A stretch of 64,000 nucleotides of DNA, from contig NZ_AMRL01000012.1 in the NCBI RefSeq assembly GCF_000299935.1, forward strand, positions 45,957 through 109,956, in the 5' to 3' direction. Made by a program: the position numbers and the translations under genes. The notes below the pieces were generated by a model. That model did no database searches. It was not told where the DNA came from and saw only the letters and a list, made by a program, of their open reading frames with translations. The DNA is from Oceanibaculum indicum P24. Its GTDB lineage: Bacteria > Pseudomonadota > Alphaproteobacteria > Oceanibaculales > Oceanibaculaceae. Below are positions 9,088-18,948 of this stretch, piece by piece (the first letter of the stretch is position 1; each line of letters starts with the position of its first letter).

Positions 9088-9975
9088 CTATGCGCCGCGA
9101 AGCATATTGATGATCGCGGAAAAATCCTGCCGATCCTTTCCCTGGGCGCAAAACAGATTGTAAAGCTGGGCCGCCTCCGCGCCTAGAGGCGTCGAGGCTC
9201 CCGACTCCGCGGCAGCCTCCTGTGCCAGCTTCAGATCCTTCAACATCATCGCTGCCGTGAAGCCCGGCTGGTAGCCGCGATTCGCCGGCGAGGTTGGAAC
9301 CGGACCCGGAACCGGGCAATAGCTGGTCAGCGACCAGCACTGTCCGGAGGATTTAGACGATATGTCGAACAGCCTTTGATGGTCGAGTCCGAGCTTTTCC
9401 GCAAGCGCAAAAGCCTCGGACACGCCGATCATCGAAATGCCGAGTATCATATTATTGCATATCTTGGCTGCCTGGCCATTACCGGCACCGCCGGCATGTA
9501 CGACAGTTTTCCCCATCGCTTGGAGGATCGGCCCGGCCCGCTCGAAGGCCGTGTCGCTGCCGCCAACCATGAATGTCAGCGTGCCGGCCTCGGCTCCACC
9601 GGTCCCACCGGAGACCGGCGCGTCCAGCATGTCCATCCCGGCTTCCTGTGCAGCCGACGCAACCACGCGGGCGCTGGCCACATCAATGGTCGAGCTGTCG
9701 ATCAGCAGGGCGCCGCGCGGCACGGCACCAAGGATGCCGCCCTCATTCTGATAGACCGCGCGGACATGGGCACCGGCCGGCAGCATGGTGACGACCGCCT
9801 CCGCTGCCTGCACGGCCTCAGCAAGGCTTGCCGCCGGACGGATACCGGCCTTTGCCGCCCGATCCAGATTATCGGCGGCAAGGTCATATCCGGTCACCTC
9901 GAAGCCGGCCTTCACCAGATTGGCGGCCATCGGCCCGCCCATATTGCCCAGCCCGACAAACCCGATCTTTTTCAT
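9088..9975 (-). CDS. mmsB: 3-hydroxyisobutyrate dehydrogenase
   Basis: This enzyme oxidises 3-hydroxyisobutyrate to methylmalonate semialdehyde with NAD in valine degradation. The 295-residue protein has the N-terminal Rossmann motif GLGNMGGPMAANL, the substrate-binding motif DAPVSGGTGGAEAGTL near residue 118, and the catalytic-lysine segment GAGNGQAAKICNNM near 165. Ser/Gly-rich residues near 205 precede the all-helical C-terminal domain. The start has GGGAGGA upstream. It is the last of three co-directional valine-pathway genes, 60 bases after the hydrolase gene, which makes this substrate more likely than tartronate semialdehyde, the main alternative for the family. Confidence 0.93.
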   Translation of the reverse strand: MKKIGFVGLGNMGGPMAANLVKAGFEVTGYDLAADNLDRAAKAGIRPAASLAEAVQAAEAVVTMLPAGAHVRAVYQNEGGILGAVPRGALLIDSSTIDVASARVVASAAQEAGMDMLDAPVSGGTGGAEAGTLTFMVGGSDTAFERAGPILQAMGKTVVHAGGAGNGQAAKICNNMILGISMIGVSEAFALAEKLGLDHQRLFDISSKSSGQCWSLTSYCPVPGPVPTSPANRGYQPGFTAAMMLKDLKLAQEAAAESGASTPLGAEAAQLYNLFCAQGKDRQDFSAIINMLRGA

Positions 9976-10035
9976 CGCATCCTCCCGTCCGCCGTTCTTC
10001 GTGGCCTGTTTGGCCGATGGCGTTATTGCCAGCGT

Positions 10036-11130
10036 TCAGTCAAACCGCAGATCGCCGCCCTCCGGCGCCGCGAAATGTCCTTCGACCAGCTCCTGCGTAA
10101 CGTCCTGCAGCCGTGCCGGTTGCCATTTCGGCGCATGATCCTTGTCCACCAGGACGGCGCGGATACCCTCGAAGAAATCATGGCCGCGCATGCAGGCCTG
10201 GGTCATGCGGTATTCCATTGCCAGCGCCGCCTCGATGCTAAGGCCGCGCCCCCGGCGCAGCTGTTCCAGGCTCACGCACATCGAGGTGGGGGAACGATGG
10301 GCCAAGGTTTCCAGCGCCTCATGCGCGAAGGCACCGCCCTGCGCTTCCAGCGCTGCCAGAATCGCCGGCACGCTGTCTTTCTGGAAGCAGATGTCGATAA
10401 TGGCACGGTTCGCCGCCAGTTTCGGCTGGCCGGCAGCATCGGCGAAAGACTGCACAATCTTGCGCACGACAGCCTTAGCCGTTCCGGCGGACCAGTCAGC
10501 CGCACAGAGCGCCGCCTGCATCTCAGGCAGTTTCGCCTGCGGCACGAAATGCGTCGCCATTTCGGTATAGATCGCGTCGGCTGCGTCCAGCCGTGCGCCG
10601 GTCAGCGCCAGATAATAGCCGGTCCAGCCGGGGCATTCGTTCAGGAACCAGCTGCCGCCGACATCGGGAAACAGGCCGATGGCGGTCTCCGGCATGGCGA
10701 TCATGCTGGTCTCGGTAACGATGCGGAAGGCGCCATGGCGCGACAGGCCGACGCCGCCGCCCATGGTGATGCCGTCCAGCAGGGCGATATAGGGCTTGCT
10801 GAAATGATGGATGCGGCGGTTCAGCCGGTATTCACTGATGAAGAAGTCCCGCGACAGCGCGCTGGGCTTGCCGCCATTATCCTCGACGATCGACTTCCAC
10901 ACCGCGCGTACATCACCGCCGGCGCAGAAGGCCTTGCCCCCCTCGCCCCGGATCAGCACCGCCTTCACCGCCGGGTCCGTCTCCCAGGCGGCGAGCTGCG
11001 GATCGAAGGCGCGGATCATCTCCAGGGTCAGCGCGTTCAGAGCCCTGGGCCGGTTCAGCGAGACAATGCCGACGCCCCCCTCGACCGTGAAGGAAATATC
11101 CTGCTGCTGAATGTCCGACGGCTGCGTCAT
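10036..11130 (-). CDS. 3-hydroxyisobutyryl-CoA hydrolase (enoyl-CoA hydratase superfamily)
   Basis: This enzyme hydrolyses 3-hydroxyisobutyryl-CoA to free acid plus CoA in valine catabolism. The 364-residue protein has a crotonase fold in the first 200 residues: NRPRALNALTLEM near 25, FCAGGDVRA in the oxyanion-hole region, and DGITMGGGVGLSRHGAFRI with ETAIGLFPDVGGS near 145. The longer C-terminal region ending EGIRAVLVDKDHAPKWQP is characteristic of HIBCH proteins and separates them from ordinary 260-residue hydratases. It is flanked by isobutyryl-CoA dehydrogenase upstream (22 bases) and mmsB downstream, so the pathway assignment is well supported by context. Confidence 0.93.
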   Translation of the reverse strand: MTQPSDIQQQDISFTVEGGVGIVSLNRPRALNALTLEMIRAFDPQLAAWETDPAVKAVLIRGEGGKAFCAGGDVRAVWKSIVEDNGGKPSALSRDFFISEYRLNRRIHHFSKPYIALLDGITMGGGVGLSRHGAFRIVTETSMIAMPETAIGLFPDVGGSWFLNECPGWTGYYLALTGARLDAADAIYTEMATHFVPQAKLPEMQAALCAADWSAGTAKAVVRKIVQSFADAAGQPKLAANRAIIDICFQKDSVPAILAALEAQGGAFAHEALETLAHRSPTSMCVSLEQLRRGRGLSIEAALAMEYRMTQACMRGHDFFEGIRAVLVDKDHAPKWQPARLQDVTQELVEGHFAAPEGGDLRFD

Positions 11131-11152
11131 CTTCTGTCCCGACTGTTCATGT

Positions 11153-12298
11153 CTATTGATTGCTGTTCAGTATCTGGCGGGAAATGATGACCCGCATGAT
11201 TTCGTTGGTACCTTCGAGGATTTGGTGAACCCGCAGGTCCCGCAGGATGCGCTCGACCGGATAATCCCGAATATATCCATAGCCACCATGAATCTGCAGC
11301 GCCTCGTTGCAGACGGCGAACCCGGCATCGGTGGCAAACCTTTTGGCCATGGCCGCGTGCAGCGTGGCTTCCGGATCGCCGCGATCCAGCGAGGAGGCCG
11401 CGCGATGCACCATCAGACGCGCGGCATCCAGTTCCGTCGCCATGTCAGCCAGCTTGAACTGCAGCACCTGGAACTCGCCCAGCTTGCGGCCGAACTGGGT
11501 GCGCACCTGCATGTGCTCGCGCGCTGCCTGCAGCGCCGCACGGGCACCGCCCAGCGAGCAGGCACCGATATTGATTCGTCCGCCATCCAGCCCCTTCATG
11601 GCGATATTGAACCCCTCGCCTTCCGCGCCCAGCCGGTTGGCGGCCGGCACACGGCATTCCTCGAAGATCACGGCGCGGGTCGGCTGGCTATTCCAGCCCA
11701 TCTTGCGTTCCTTCTGGCCGAAGGACAGGCCGGGCGTCCCCTTCTCGACCACGAGGCAGGAAATGCCCTTCGGCCCGGCCTCGCCGGTGCGGACCATCAC
11801 GACATAGATGTCGCTGTCGCCGCCGCCCGAAATGAAGGCCTTGGAACCATTCAGCACATAATGATCGCCATCGAGGACCGCGCGGGTCTTCAGCGAGGCG
11901 GCATCCGATCCCGCCCCCGGCTCCGTCAGGCAATAGCTGGCGAAATGCTCCATCGTCAGGAGTTTTGGCAGGAAGCGCGCCCGCTGCGCATCGTTGCCGA
12001 AGCGGTCGATCATCCAGGACGCCATATTGTGGATCGAGATATAGGCCGCCGTGGAAACGCAGCCCGTGGCCAGTTCCTCGAAGATCAGCGCGGCATCAAG
12101 CCGGCCAAGGCCGCTGCCGCCATGGTCCTCGCCGCAATAGATGCCGGCGAAACCGAGACTCGCCGCCTCGCGCAGGCAATTGACAGGAAATATCTGCTGT
12201 TCGTCCCATTCCGCCGCCGATGGGGCCATCCGCTCCAGGGCGAATTGCCGCGCCGTCTCCTGGATGAGGCGCTGATCGTCATCGAGCAGAAAATTCAT
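11153..12298 (-). CDS. Acyl-CoA dehydrogenase, probably isobutyryl-CoA dehydrogenase
   Basis: This FAD enzyme introduces the double bond into an acyl-CoA; given its operon, isobutyryl-CoA to methacrylyl-CoA is the likely reaction. The start at ATG 12298 gives 381 residues beginning [10 protein letters not shown], the normal family start; the frame is open 19 codons further upstream but that segment is low-complexity and basic. Motifs: [32 protein letters not shown], and [20 protein letters not shown] followed by [11 protein letters not shown], which carries the usual catalytic glutamate. It leads the operon with the HIBCH and mmsB genes. A short-branched or general acyl-CoA dehydrogenase cannot be fully excluded. 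Confidence 0.92.
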   Translation of the reverse strand: MNFLLDDDQRLIQETARQFALERMAPSAAEWDEQQIFPVNCLREAASLGFAGIYCGEDHGGSGLGRLDAALIFEELATGCVSTAAYISIHNMASWMIDRFGNDAQRARFLPKLLTMEHFASYCLTEPGAGSDAASLKTRAVLDGDHYVLNGSKAFISGGGDSDIYVVMVRTGEAGPKGISCLVVEKGTPGLSFGQKERKMGWNSQPTRAVIFEECRVPAANRLGAEGEGFNIAMKGLDGGRINIGACSLGGARAALQAAREHMQVRTQFGRKLGEFQVLQFKLADMATELDAARLMVHRAASSLDRGDPEATLHAAMAKRFATDAGFAVCNEALQIHGGYGYIRDYPVERILRDLRVHQILEGTNEIMRVIISRQILNSNQ

Positions 12299-12394
12299 GG
12301 GCGGACGCCCCCCAGATGCTTTTGGGCGCTCTTCGGGCGCTTTTCGCCGGATCATACGGGCGCGTGACTGGCTGTCAATCCGGCGCCATGCCGC

Positions 12395-13195
12395 TCAGAT
12401 CAGCCGCAAGGCGTAGAGCGCCCGTCCGATCAGCAGGAAGGGCTGATCGACGCTGAGGTCGATGTCGTAACCCTCATAGGTCGGATTATCGCTGCGCACG
12501 CGCAATCGGCGCCCGGGCAGCCATTGCAGCCGTTTCATCAGGACGCGGCCTTCCAGGCAAAAGACGAAGACGTCGTCGGCCGGACGGGCACCATCCTCGC
12601 TGCGGTCGATCAGGACCGGCGTGTTGGCGGGGATTGTCGGTTCCATGCTGTCGCCGCGCATCACATGGATCGCCAGCTGCGATGCCTGCAGGCCCGGCAG
12701 TTCGGGCATATGCTTCATGTCGAGGTAGATCAGCGCCGGCTCACCCTCCGGCGCATTTCCGCTTGGCTTTGCATCCCCCACCTGCTCGCCGGTTGGCTGC
12801 AAGGCGCAATCGAGGCCGGCAGGGCTCACCCCGATCAGCGGCACCGGCACAAGGCCTTCATGTCCCGCTTTCGTCCGTGCCCTACCATCAACAGCAAGAG
12901 GGTCGTTCGCGCCGGCGAGCATCTCCCCCTCGCCGGTAGCAAGCCACTCCAGGCGCACGTTTCCGGCCCGTGCCAGCGCAATAAGCCGCTGGCGCGAGGG
13001 GTCGGACACCCCACGCACATATTTCCGGACGACCTGATGCGACAGGTCCGCCCGCTTTGCCAATTCCATGATGCCGCCAACATTCTGTGCCAGCATCATG
13101 ACCCGTTCGGAGAACCCTTCGGTCCTGCTTCGACCATCGTTTGACAATGGTCGTAACGATGGGCTTTCTGCGTCATCCATTGGATCGAAGCTCAT
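12395..13195 (-). CDS. LexA/phage-repressor-type regulator (HTH plus S24 peptidase domain)
   Basis: This DNA-binding repressor is predicted to inactivate itself by RecA-stimulated self-cleavage. An XRE-like helix-turn-helix occupies about residues 28-75 (MELAKRADLSHQVVRKYVRG). The linker contains an Ala-Gly bond at about 126-127 inside VPLIGVSPAG, a plausible cleavage site. The S24 domain has the nucleophile in MRGDSMEP (Ser about 183) and the general-base Lys at about 221 (GRVLMKRLQ). An unusually long segment of about 50 residues separates the Ala-Gly pair from the nucleophile. ATG 13195 is chosen over GTG 13201 because AGAAG lies 5 bases upstream. It diverges from a Ner-like gene, as in the immunity regions of transposable phages, but no phage genes follow. 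Confidence 0.88.
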   Translation of the reverse strand: MSFDPMDDAESPSLRPLSNDGRSRTEGFSERVMMLAQNVGGIMELAKRADLSHQVVRKYVRGVSDPSRQRLIALARAGNVRLEWLATGEGEMLAGANDPLAVDGRARTKAGHEGLVPVPLIGVSPAGLDCALQPTGEQVGDAKPSGNAPEGEPALIYLDMKHMPELPGLQASQLAIHVMRGDSMEPTIPANTPVLIDRSEDGARPADDVFVFCLEGRVLMKRLQWLPGRRLRVRSDNPTYEGYDIDLSVDQPFLLIGRALYALRLI

Positions 13196-13277
13196 AGCCA
13201 CTTCTTTAGCTTGTTACCATTTGCACTAAAGTCAAAAAATTTCACGCAACTTTTGCCGTCGACTTCTCCATTCGGAA

Positions 13278-13307
13278 TTGACGTCAGAATTGCATTGCAC
13301 GTATGTT
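13278..13307 (+). promoter_or_regulatory. Candidate sigma-70 promoter for the Ner-like gene
   Basis: TTGACG at 13278-13283 and TATGTT at 13302-13307 are separated by 18 bases. A GACGTC palindrome overlaps the -35 box and could be an operator half for either of the divergent regulators. The leader to ATG 13367 would be about 50 bases. By eye only. Confidence 0.35.
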
Positions 13308-13366
13308 TACCTCCCTTGCTCTATATGGATAGAATCTCGCAATAATACTAAAAAGGGTTGCTGAAC

Positions 13367-13612
13367 ATGCCACGAACAGGTTGGCACCCGGCAGACATCA
13401 CGGCTGCCGTAAGAAAGAAGGGAATGACCTTAACGGCACTTGCCCTCTCCCACGGGCTCAGCGAATCGGCCTGCCGGAAAGCCTTACTGACCAAGTACGC
13501 AAAGGCCGAAATCGCCATAAGCCGGTTCATCGACGTTCCACTCCATGAGCTCTGGCCCGAACGTTGGACACCCGATGGTTCTCGTATCCGGCGCCAGCGC
13601 AATCAGGCCTAG
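13367..13612 (+). CDS. Ner/Nlp (SfsB)-family DNA-binding regulator
   Basis: This 81-residue regulator aligns by eye along its length with E. coli Nlp/SfsB and Mu Ner: WHPADITAAVRKKG, then LSHGLSESACRKAL as the helix-turn-helix, and HELWPERW near residue 65. Ner shuts off early transcription in phage Mu; Nlp-type relatives are often stranded in chromosomes. ATG 13367 has AAGGG 9 bases upstream; a TTG three codons earlier is the alternative. It is divergent from the S24-type repressor with about 170 AT-rich bases between the starts. No transposase or phage gene follows; the next gene is a PAS protein. Confidence 0.85.
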   Translation: MPRTGWHPADITAAVRKKGMTLTALALSHGLSESACRKALLTKYAKAEIAISRFIDVPLHELWPERWTPDGSRIRRQRNQA

Positions 13613-13847
13613 AATATTCCCGTTCGTTACCGAATGGCACCTCAAAACTTATGAAGAGTAGATTTTACTATTTTATTCAAGACGACCAAAACTATCTACT
13701 TTGATTGCCACGCACATCAGTGATCGTCTATGTTAATCGCAGATTAGCAAAATAATGGCTGGACAATCATTTTTAGTGTAACTAACATCTACAAAAGCAC
13801 TACTTTTAGATAACAAACAAAGAAAAACGGCACGTTTGGCGCGATAG
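13613..13847. other. AT-rich intergenic region
   Basis: These 235 bases are clearly richer in A and T than the surroundings and contain no plausible gene on either strand. A candidate promoter for the PAS gene lies at 13705-13734. No terminator hairpin or mobile-element end is evident. Confidence 0.6.
13705..13734 (+). promoter_or_regulatory. Candidate promoter for the PAS_5 gene
   Basis: TTGCCA at 13705-13710, an 18-base spacer, and TATGTT at 13729-13734. The spacing and -10 sequence are the same as in the candidate promoter of the Ner-like gene. The 5' leader would be about 105 bases. By eye only. Confidence 0.35.
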
Positions 13848-14381
13848 ATGGGTATTTTATCCAACGACATCGACCCCAGATTGCAGACGCTCTACGACCA
13901 TTGGCTGCAGGTACGGAAGGGTGCGCTCATCCCGAACCGCCGGGATATCGATCCGGTTGCCATATGGACTGTCCTGCCTTTTGTGTGGATGTGCGATTAC
14001 ATCGCCGAGAGCGGCCGCTTTCGTTTCCGACTCGCCGGTGAGGAAATGAACATGTTCCACCATCGGAACCTGGTCGGCACCTATCTGGACGAAACTTTCC
14101 CGGAAGTGCAGCAGGACCATGTGATCGCCAAATACCGCCGTGCCATTGAAACACCGGCCATTCTGTACGTGCGCGGCGCCATCCATGCGAAGACCCACCC
14201 CTATCTGCGTGGCGAGCGCCTGCTGCTGCCCTTGCTGGATCAGAGCGAAGCCCCCACCATCATTGTCGGCGCCACCGTGTCTCACATGGGGGCTGGAACG
14301 GGCGTGAGGACCGGCGCAACCGGCCAGAAGCTTGATACGCCGCCCACCTGCGAGACAATCGAGTTCCCGCTCTCTCCATAA
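13848..14381 (+). CDS. PAS_5-type domain protein
   Basis: This 177-residue single-domain protein belongs to the alphaproteobacterial PAS_5 group. It opens with DPRLQTLYDHWLQVRKGALIPNRRDIDP, then IWTVLPFVWMCDY and RFRFRLAGEEMNMF, typical of these small PAS-like proteins that regulate by protein contact and have no attached output domain. The C-terminal 40 residues look unstructured. No good ribosome site precedes ATG 13848, which suggests weak translation or a leaderless-like start. It follows an AT-rich stretch next to the phage-type regulators and is followed by hemB on the same strand after about 115 bases. The ligand and partner are unknown. Confidence 0.8.
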   Translation: MGILSNDIDPRLQTLYDHWLQVRKGALIPNRRDIDPVAIWTVLPFVWMCDYIAESGRFRFRLAGEEMNMFHHRNLVGTYLDETFPEVQQDHVIAKYRRAIETPAILYVRGAIHAKTHPYLRGERLLLPLLDQSEAPTIIVGATVSHMGAGTGVRTGATGQKLDTPPTCETIEFPLSP

Positions 14382-14482
14382 CAAGTCCCGCGCCTACCGC
14401 CGCCAGGGCTTTCTTGCGCCGTTCCGTCGCCAGCCGCTATAGTTCGGCAGAAGCGCTGGAATGCGCTGAGAATAATGGATAG

Positions 14483-16566
<2,084 letters not shown>

Positions 16567-16586
<20 letters not shown>

Positions 16587-17499
16587 CGGCTGCCGCTTCG
16601 GCCTCGGCGCGGGCCCGCGCCGCTTCCTCTTCCGCCTTGTCGCGTTCGACCCAGGAATGCAGCCAGTCGCGGACAATGGCGATCTGGTCATCCACCATCA
16701 GCGAGGGCGCGTGGCCGCACCCGGGAATCTCCACCAGTTTCGCCTTCGGGCCTCGTCGCGTCATTTCCTGGGCAGTTTCGCGCAGCAAGACGTCCGATGT
16801 CTCGCCGCGCAAGACCAGGACAGGGCATTCGATCTTGTCCCAGATCGCCCACATATCGATGTCCTGCAGCGGGTTCTTGCGGAATGCGTCGCCGATGGCC
16901 GGGTCGAGATGCAGCGTATAGGTGTGATTGGGTTGCCGTTCGACACTGTGGAGCACCATGGCGCTCCACTCCGAATCGCTGAGATCGCCATAGCTGGCAT
17001 AGATCTTCCGGAAATGTTCGTCCACTGCCTGCAGATTCGGAAACACCAGCTCCTCGCCGACATATTGCCCGATGCGCTCCAGCGCCTGCTTCGGGATGAA
17101 GGGGCCGACATCGTTCAGCACCAGCCGGCGGATCGGCGAGTCTTCCTCCGCCGCCAGCAGCATGCCGATCAGCCCGCCCATCGAGGTGCCAATCCAGTCG
17201 ACGGCGCCAAGCCCGCGATAGGCCAGCAAATCCTTCGCATGCTTCAGATAGGTGCCGTAATGGTAATCTTCCTTCTGAGACAGCCAGCCGCTGCGGCCCC
17301 GGCCGGCCACATCCGGGCAGATCACCCGATAGTCGCCGAGCAGCGCCTGGGCCAGCTGGTCGAAATCCCGTCCCTGGCGCGTCAGGCCATGGGCGCAGAT
17401 GGCCACCCTTTCCATGCGGCGTTCGCCCCATTCCGTGAAGCCGAGCCAGACGGTTTCCCCCGTCGCCGTGCTTGCGAAACTTCCCTGGCTGGGTTTCAT
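16567..17499 (-). CDS. Alpha/beta hydrolase
   Basis: This 310-residue alpha/beta-fold hydrolase has an oxyanion-hole region CAHGLTRQGRDFD, lid-preceding CPDVAGRGRSGW, nucleophile elbow GTSMGGLIGM (Ser about 108) and catalytic His in PGCGHAPSL (about 268), with the acid probably in the VLRGETSDVL segment. The C-terminal 30 residues are an Ala/Glu/Arg-rich helix (VERDKAEEEAARARAEAEA), an unusual tail that could mediate assembly. No signal peptide is present. The gene overlaps the following YheT-type gene by 20 bases. The substrate is not evident; esterase or hydrolase of a C-C bond are both possible. Confidence 0.88.
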
Positions 17500-17798
17500 G
17501 GGTGTCTCCCTCGGTTTCGCAGCGATGCGAAGGTCTGGCCGGTAGGCTCAGTCTAATGATGTTTTTATATCAATACCATATCGCAACAACAGCGGGATTA
17601 CCGGGTTACCAGAACCCCGGATTCACCGAGCTTGATTGCATACGCTGTAACGCCAGAAAGGCAAAAGCAGTTGCAGATTTCCTCAACTCGTTTAACTAAA
17701 TGATGCGTGCCGATGGTGTGCCAAGCGCCATGAGAGAACCGCAGGATATGTGGCAAGGCGCCCATCGGATATTGAAAGTTGGCTTTAGGGAGGCCCCA
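17500..17798. other. Intergenic region upstream of divergent hydrolase and TRAP genes
   Basis: The 299 bases between the hydrolase start and the TRAP binding-protein start hold no convincing gene. An AT-rich core near 17560-17590 contains a TATAAA on the minus strand that could serve the hydrolase. A strong TAGGGAGG ribosome site for the TRAP gene ends at 17793. I see no riboswitch-like structure. Confidence 0.5.
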
Positions 17799-18797
17799 AT
17801 GAAGCTCAATCTAATGCGTTTTAGCGCCATCGCCGTGGCGGCTGCGCTGTTTGTTCCGGCAGCGGCCGACGCGCAGGACAAGGCCGGCTGGCCAAGCTCG
17901 ATCAAGGTCGGCACCGCCTCGCAGGGCGGCACCTACTTCGTCTATGGCGCTGGCTGGGCGAACCTCGTCCAGGAAAAGCTGGGCATCAACACCAGCTCGG
18001 AAGTGACCGGCGGCCCGGTGCAGAACATGGCGCTGGTGAATTCCGGCGGCGTGCAGTTCGCCATGACCACCATGGGTCCGGGCTATGATGGCTGGGTCGG
18101 CAAGAGCCCGATCGCGCCGGGCGTCGAGATGAAGAATGTCCGCGCCACCTTCCCGATGTACATGACCCCGTTCCAGATCGTCGCGCTCGAAAAGTCCGGC
18201 GTGAAGGGCATCAAGGACCTTGAGGGCAAGACCGTCGGTGTCGGCCCGCGCGGCGGTACGCCGGGCACCTACTTCCCGCTCTGGTTCAAGGAGCTGGGCG
18301 TGAATGTGAAGCCGCAGTTCGGCGGCGCGAACGACCTCGCCGGCCAGGTGCAGGACGGTCTGATCGACGGCTTCGCCTTTGGCGCCGGCCTGCCGATTGC
18401 CGCCTTCGCGCAGATCGAGGCCCAGGTCCCGGTCAGCCTGTTCGCCTTCACCAAGGACGAGCAGAAGAAGATCCTCGACGCTTTCCCGTCCGTGTCCGCC
18501 TTCACCATTCCGGCCAACACCTACAAGAGCCAGAAGGAAGAGCAGCACACGGTCGCCATGTGGAACTTCGGCATCGCCCACAAGGACATGCCGGAAAGTC
18601 TGGTCTATGAGGTCATGAAGGTCGTCCTCGACAACAATGACCGCATGATGCAGATCCACAAGTCGGCGGCGGATACCAAGCCGGAGAACTACGTGAATAA
18701 CAGCTTCATGTGGTTCCACCCGGGTGCGATCCGCTACTACAAGGAAAAGAACCTGCCGGTGGACAAGAAGCTGCTGCCGCCGGAATACAAGGGCTAA
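17799..18797 (+). CDS. TAXI-family TRAP transporter solute-binding protein
   Basis: This periplasmic binding protein serves a TRAP transporter of the TAXI class. ATG 17799 has TAGGGAGG 5 bases upstream and begins a clean signal peptide (MKLNLMRFSAIAVAAALFVPAAADAQ, cut after about residue 23-25). The mature part opens with IKVGTASQGGTYFVYGAGWA, the TAXI hallmark, and contains GVGPRGGTPGTYFP near 155. The total length is 332 residues, normal for the family. The fused permease gene follows after 151 bases that include a strong terminator-like hairpin, so the binding protein may be made in excess over the permease. TAXI substrates include glutamate and other carboxylates in the few characterised cases. 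Confidence 0.93.
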   Translation: MKLNLMRFSAIAVAAALFVPAAADAQDKAGWPSSIKVGTASQGGTYFVYGAGWANLVQEKLGINTSSEVTGGPVQNMALVNSGGVQFAMTTMGPGYDGWVGKSPIAPGVEMKNVRATFPMYMTPFQIVALEKSGVKGIKDLEGKTVGVGPRGGTPGTYFPLWFKELGVNVKPQFGGANDLAGQVQDGLIDGFAFGAGLPIAAFAQIEAQVPVSLFAFTKDEQKKILDAFPSVSAFTIPANTYKSQKEEQHTVAMWNFGIAHKDMPESLVYEVMKVVLDNNDRMMQIHKSAADTKPENYVNNSFMWFHPGAIRYYKEKNLPVDKKLLPPEYKG

Positions 18798-18838
18798 GTA
18801 TAAGGGCTGATGGCCCAGCCTGTATAAAGGCGTATGAT

Positions 18839-18872
18839 ACGGCTCCTCCTCGCCAGTCCGAGGGGGAGCCGT
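18839..18872 (+). terminator. Rho-independent terminator or attenuator between TRAP genes
   Basis: A 14-base-pair stem (18839-18852 with 18859-18872, one wobble pair) with a 6-base loop is followed by TATTTTATA. It sits between the binding-protein and permease genes and could limit permease expression. Confidence 0.8.
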
Positions 18873-18948
18873 TATTTTATAGAAGGCACGCGGCGGCTAG
18901 GGAGGCTGCGGACGCGTGGCTTAATAAACGAACAAGAGTGCGGGGAAG

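Noticed and set aside
12395..14381. A prophage or genomic island
   Set aside because: Only regulators are present; there is no integrase, transposase, tRNA target, direct-repeat end or structural gene.
17472..17699. A small plus-strand gene upstream of the TAXI binding protein
   Set aside because: It begins antisense to the hydrolase start, has no ribosome site and no recognisable domain.
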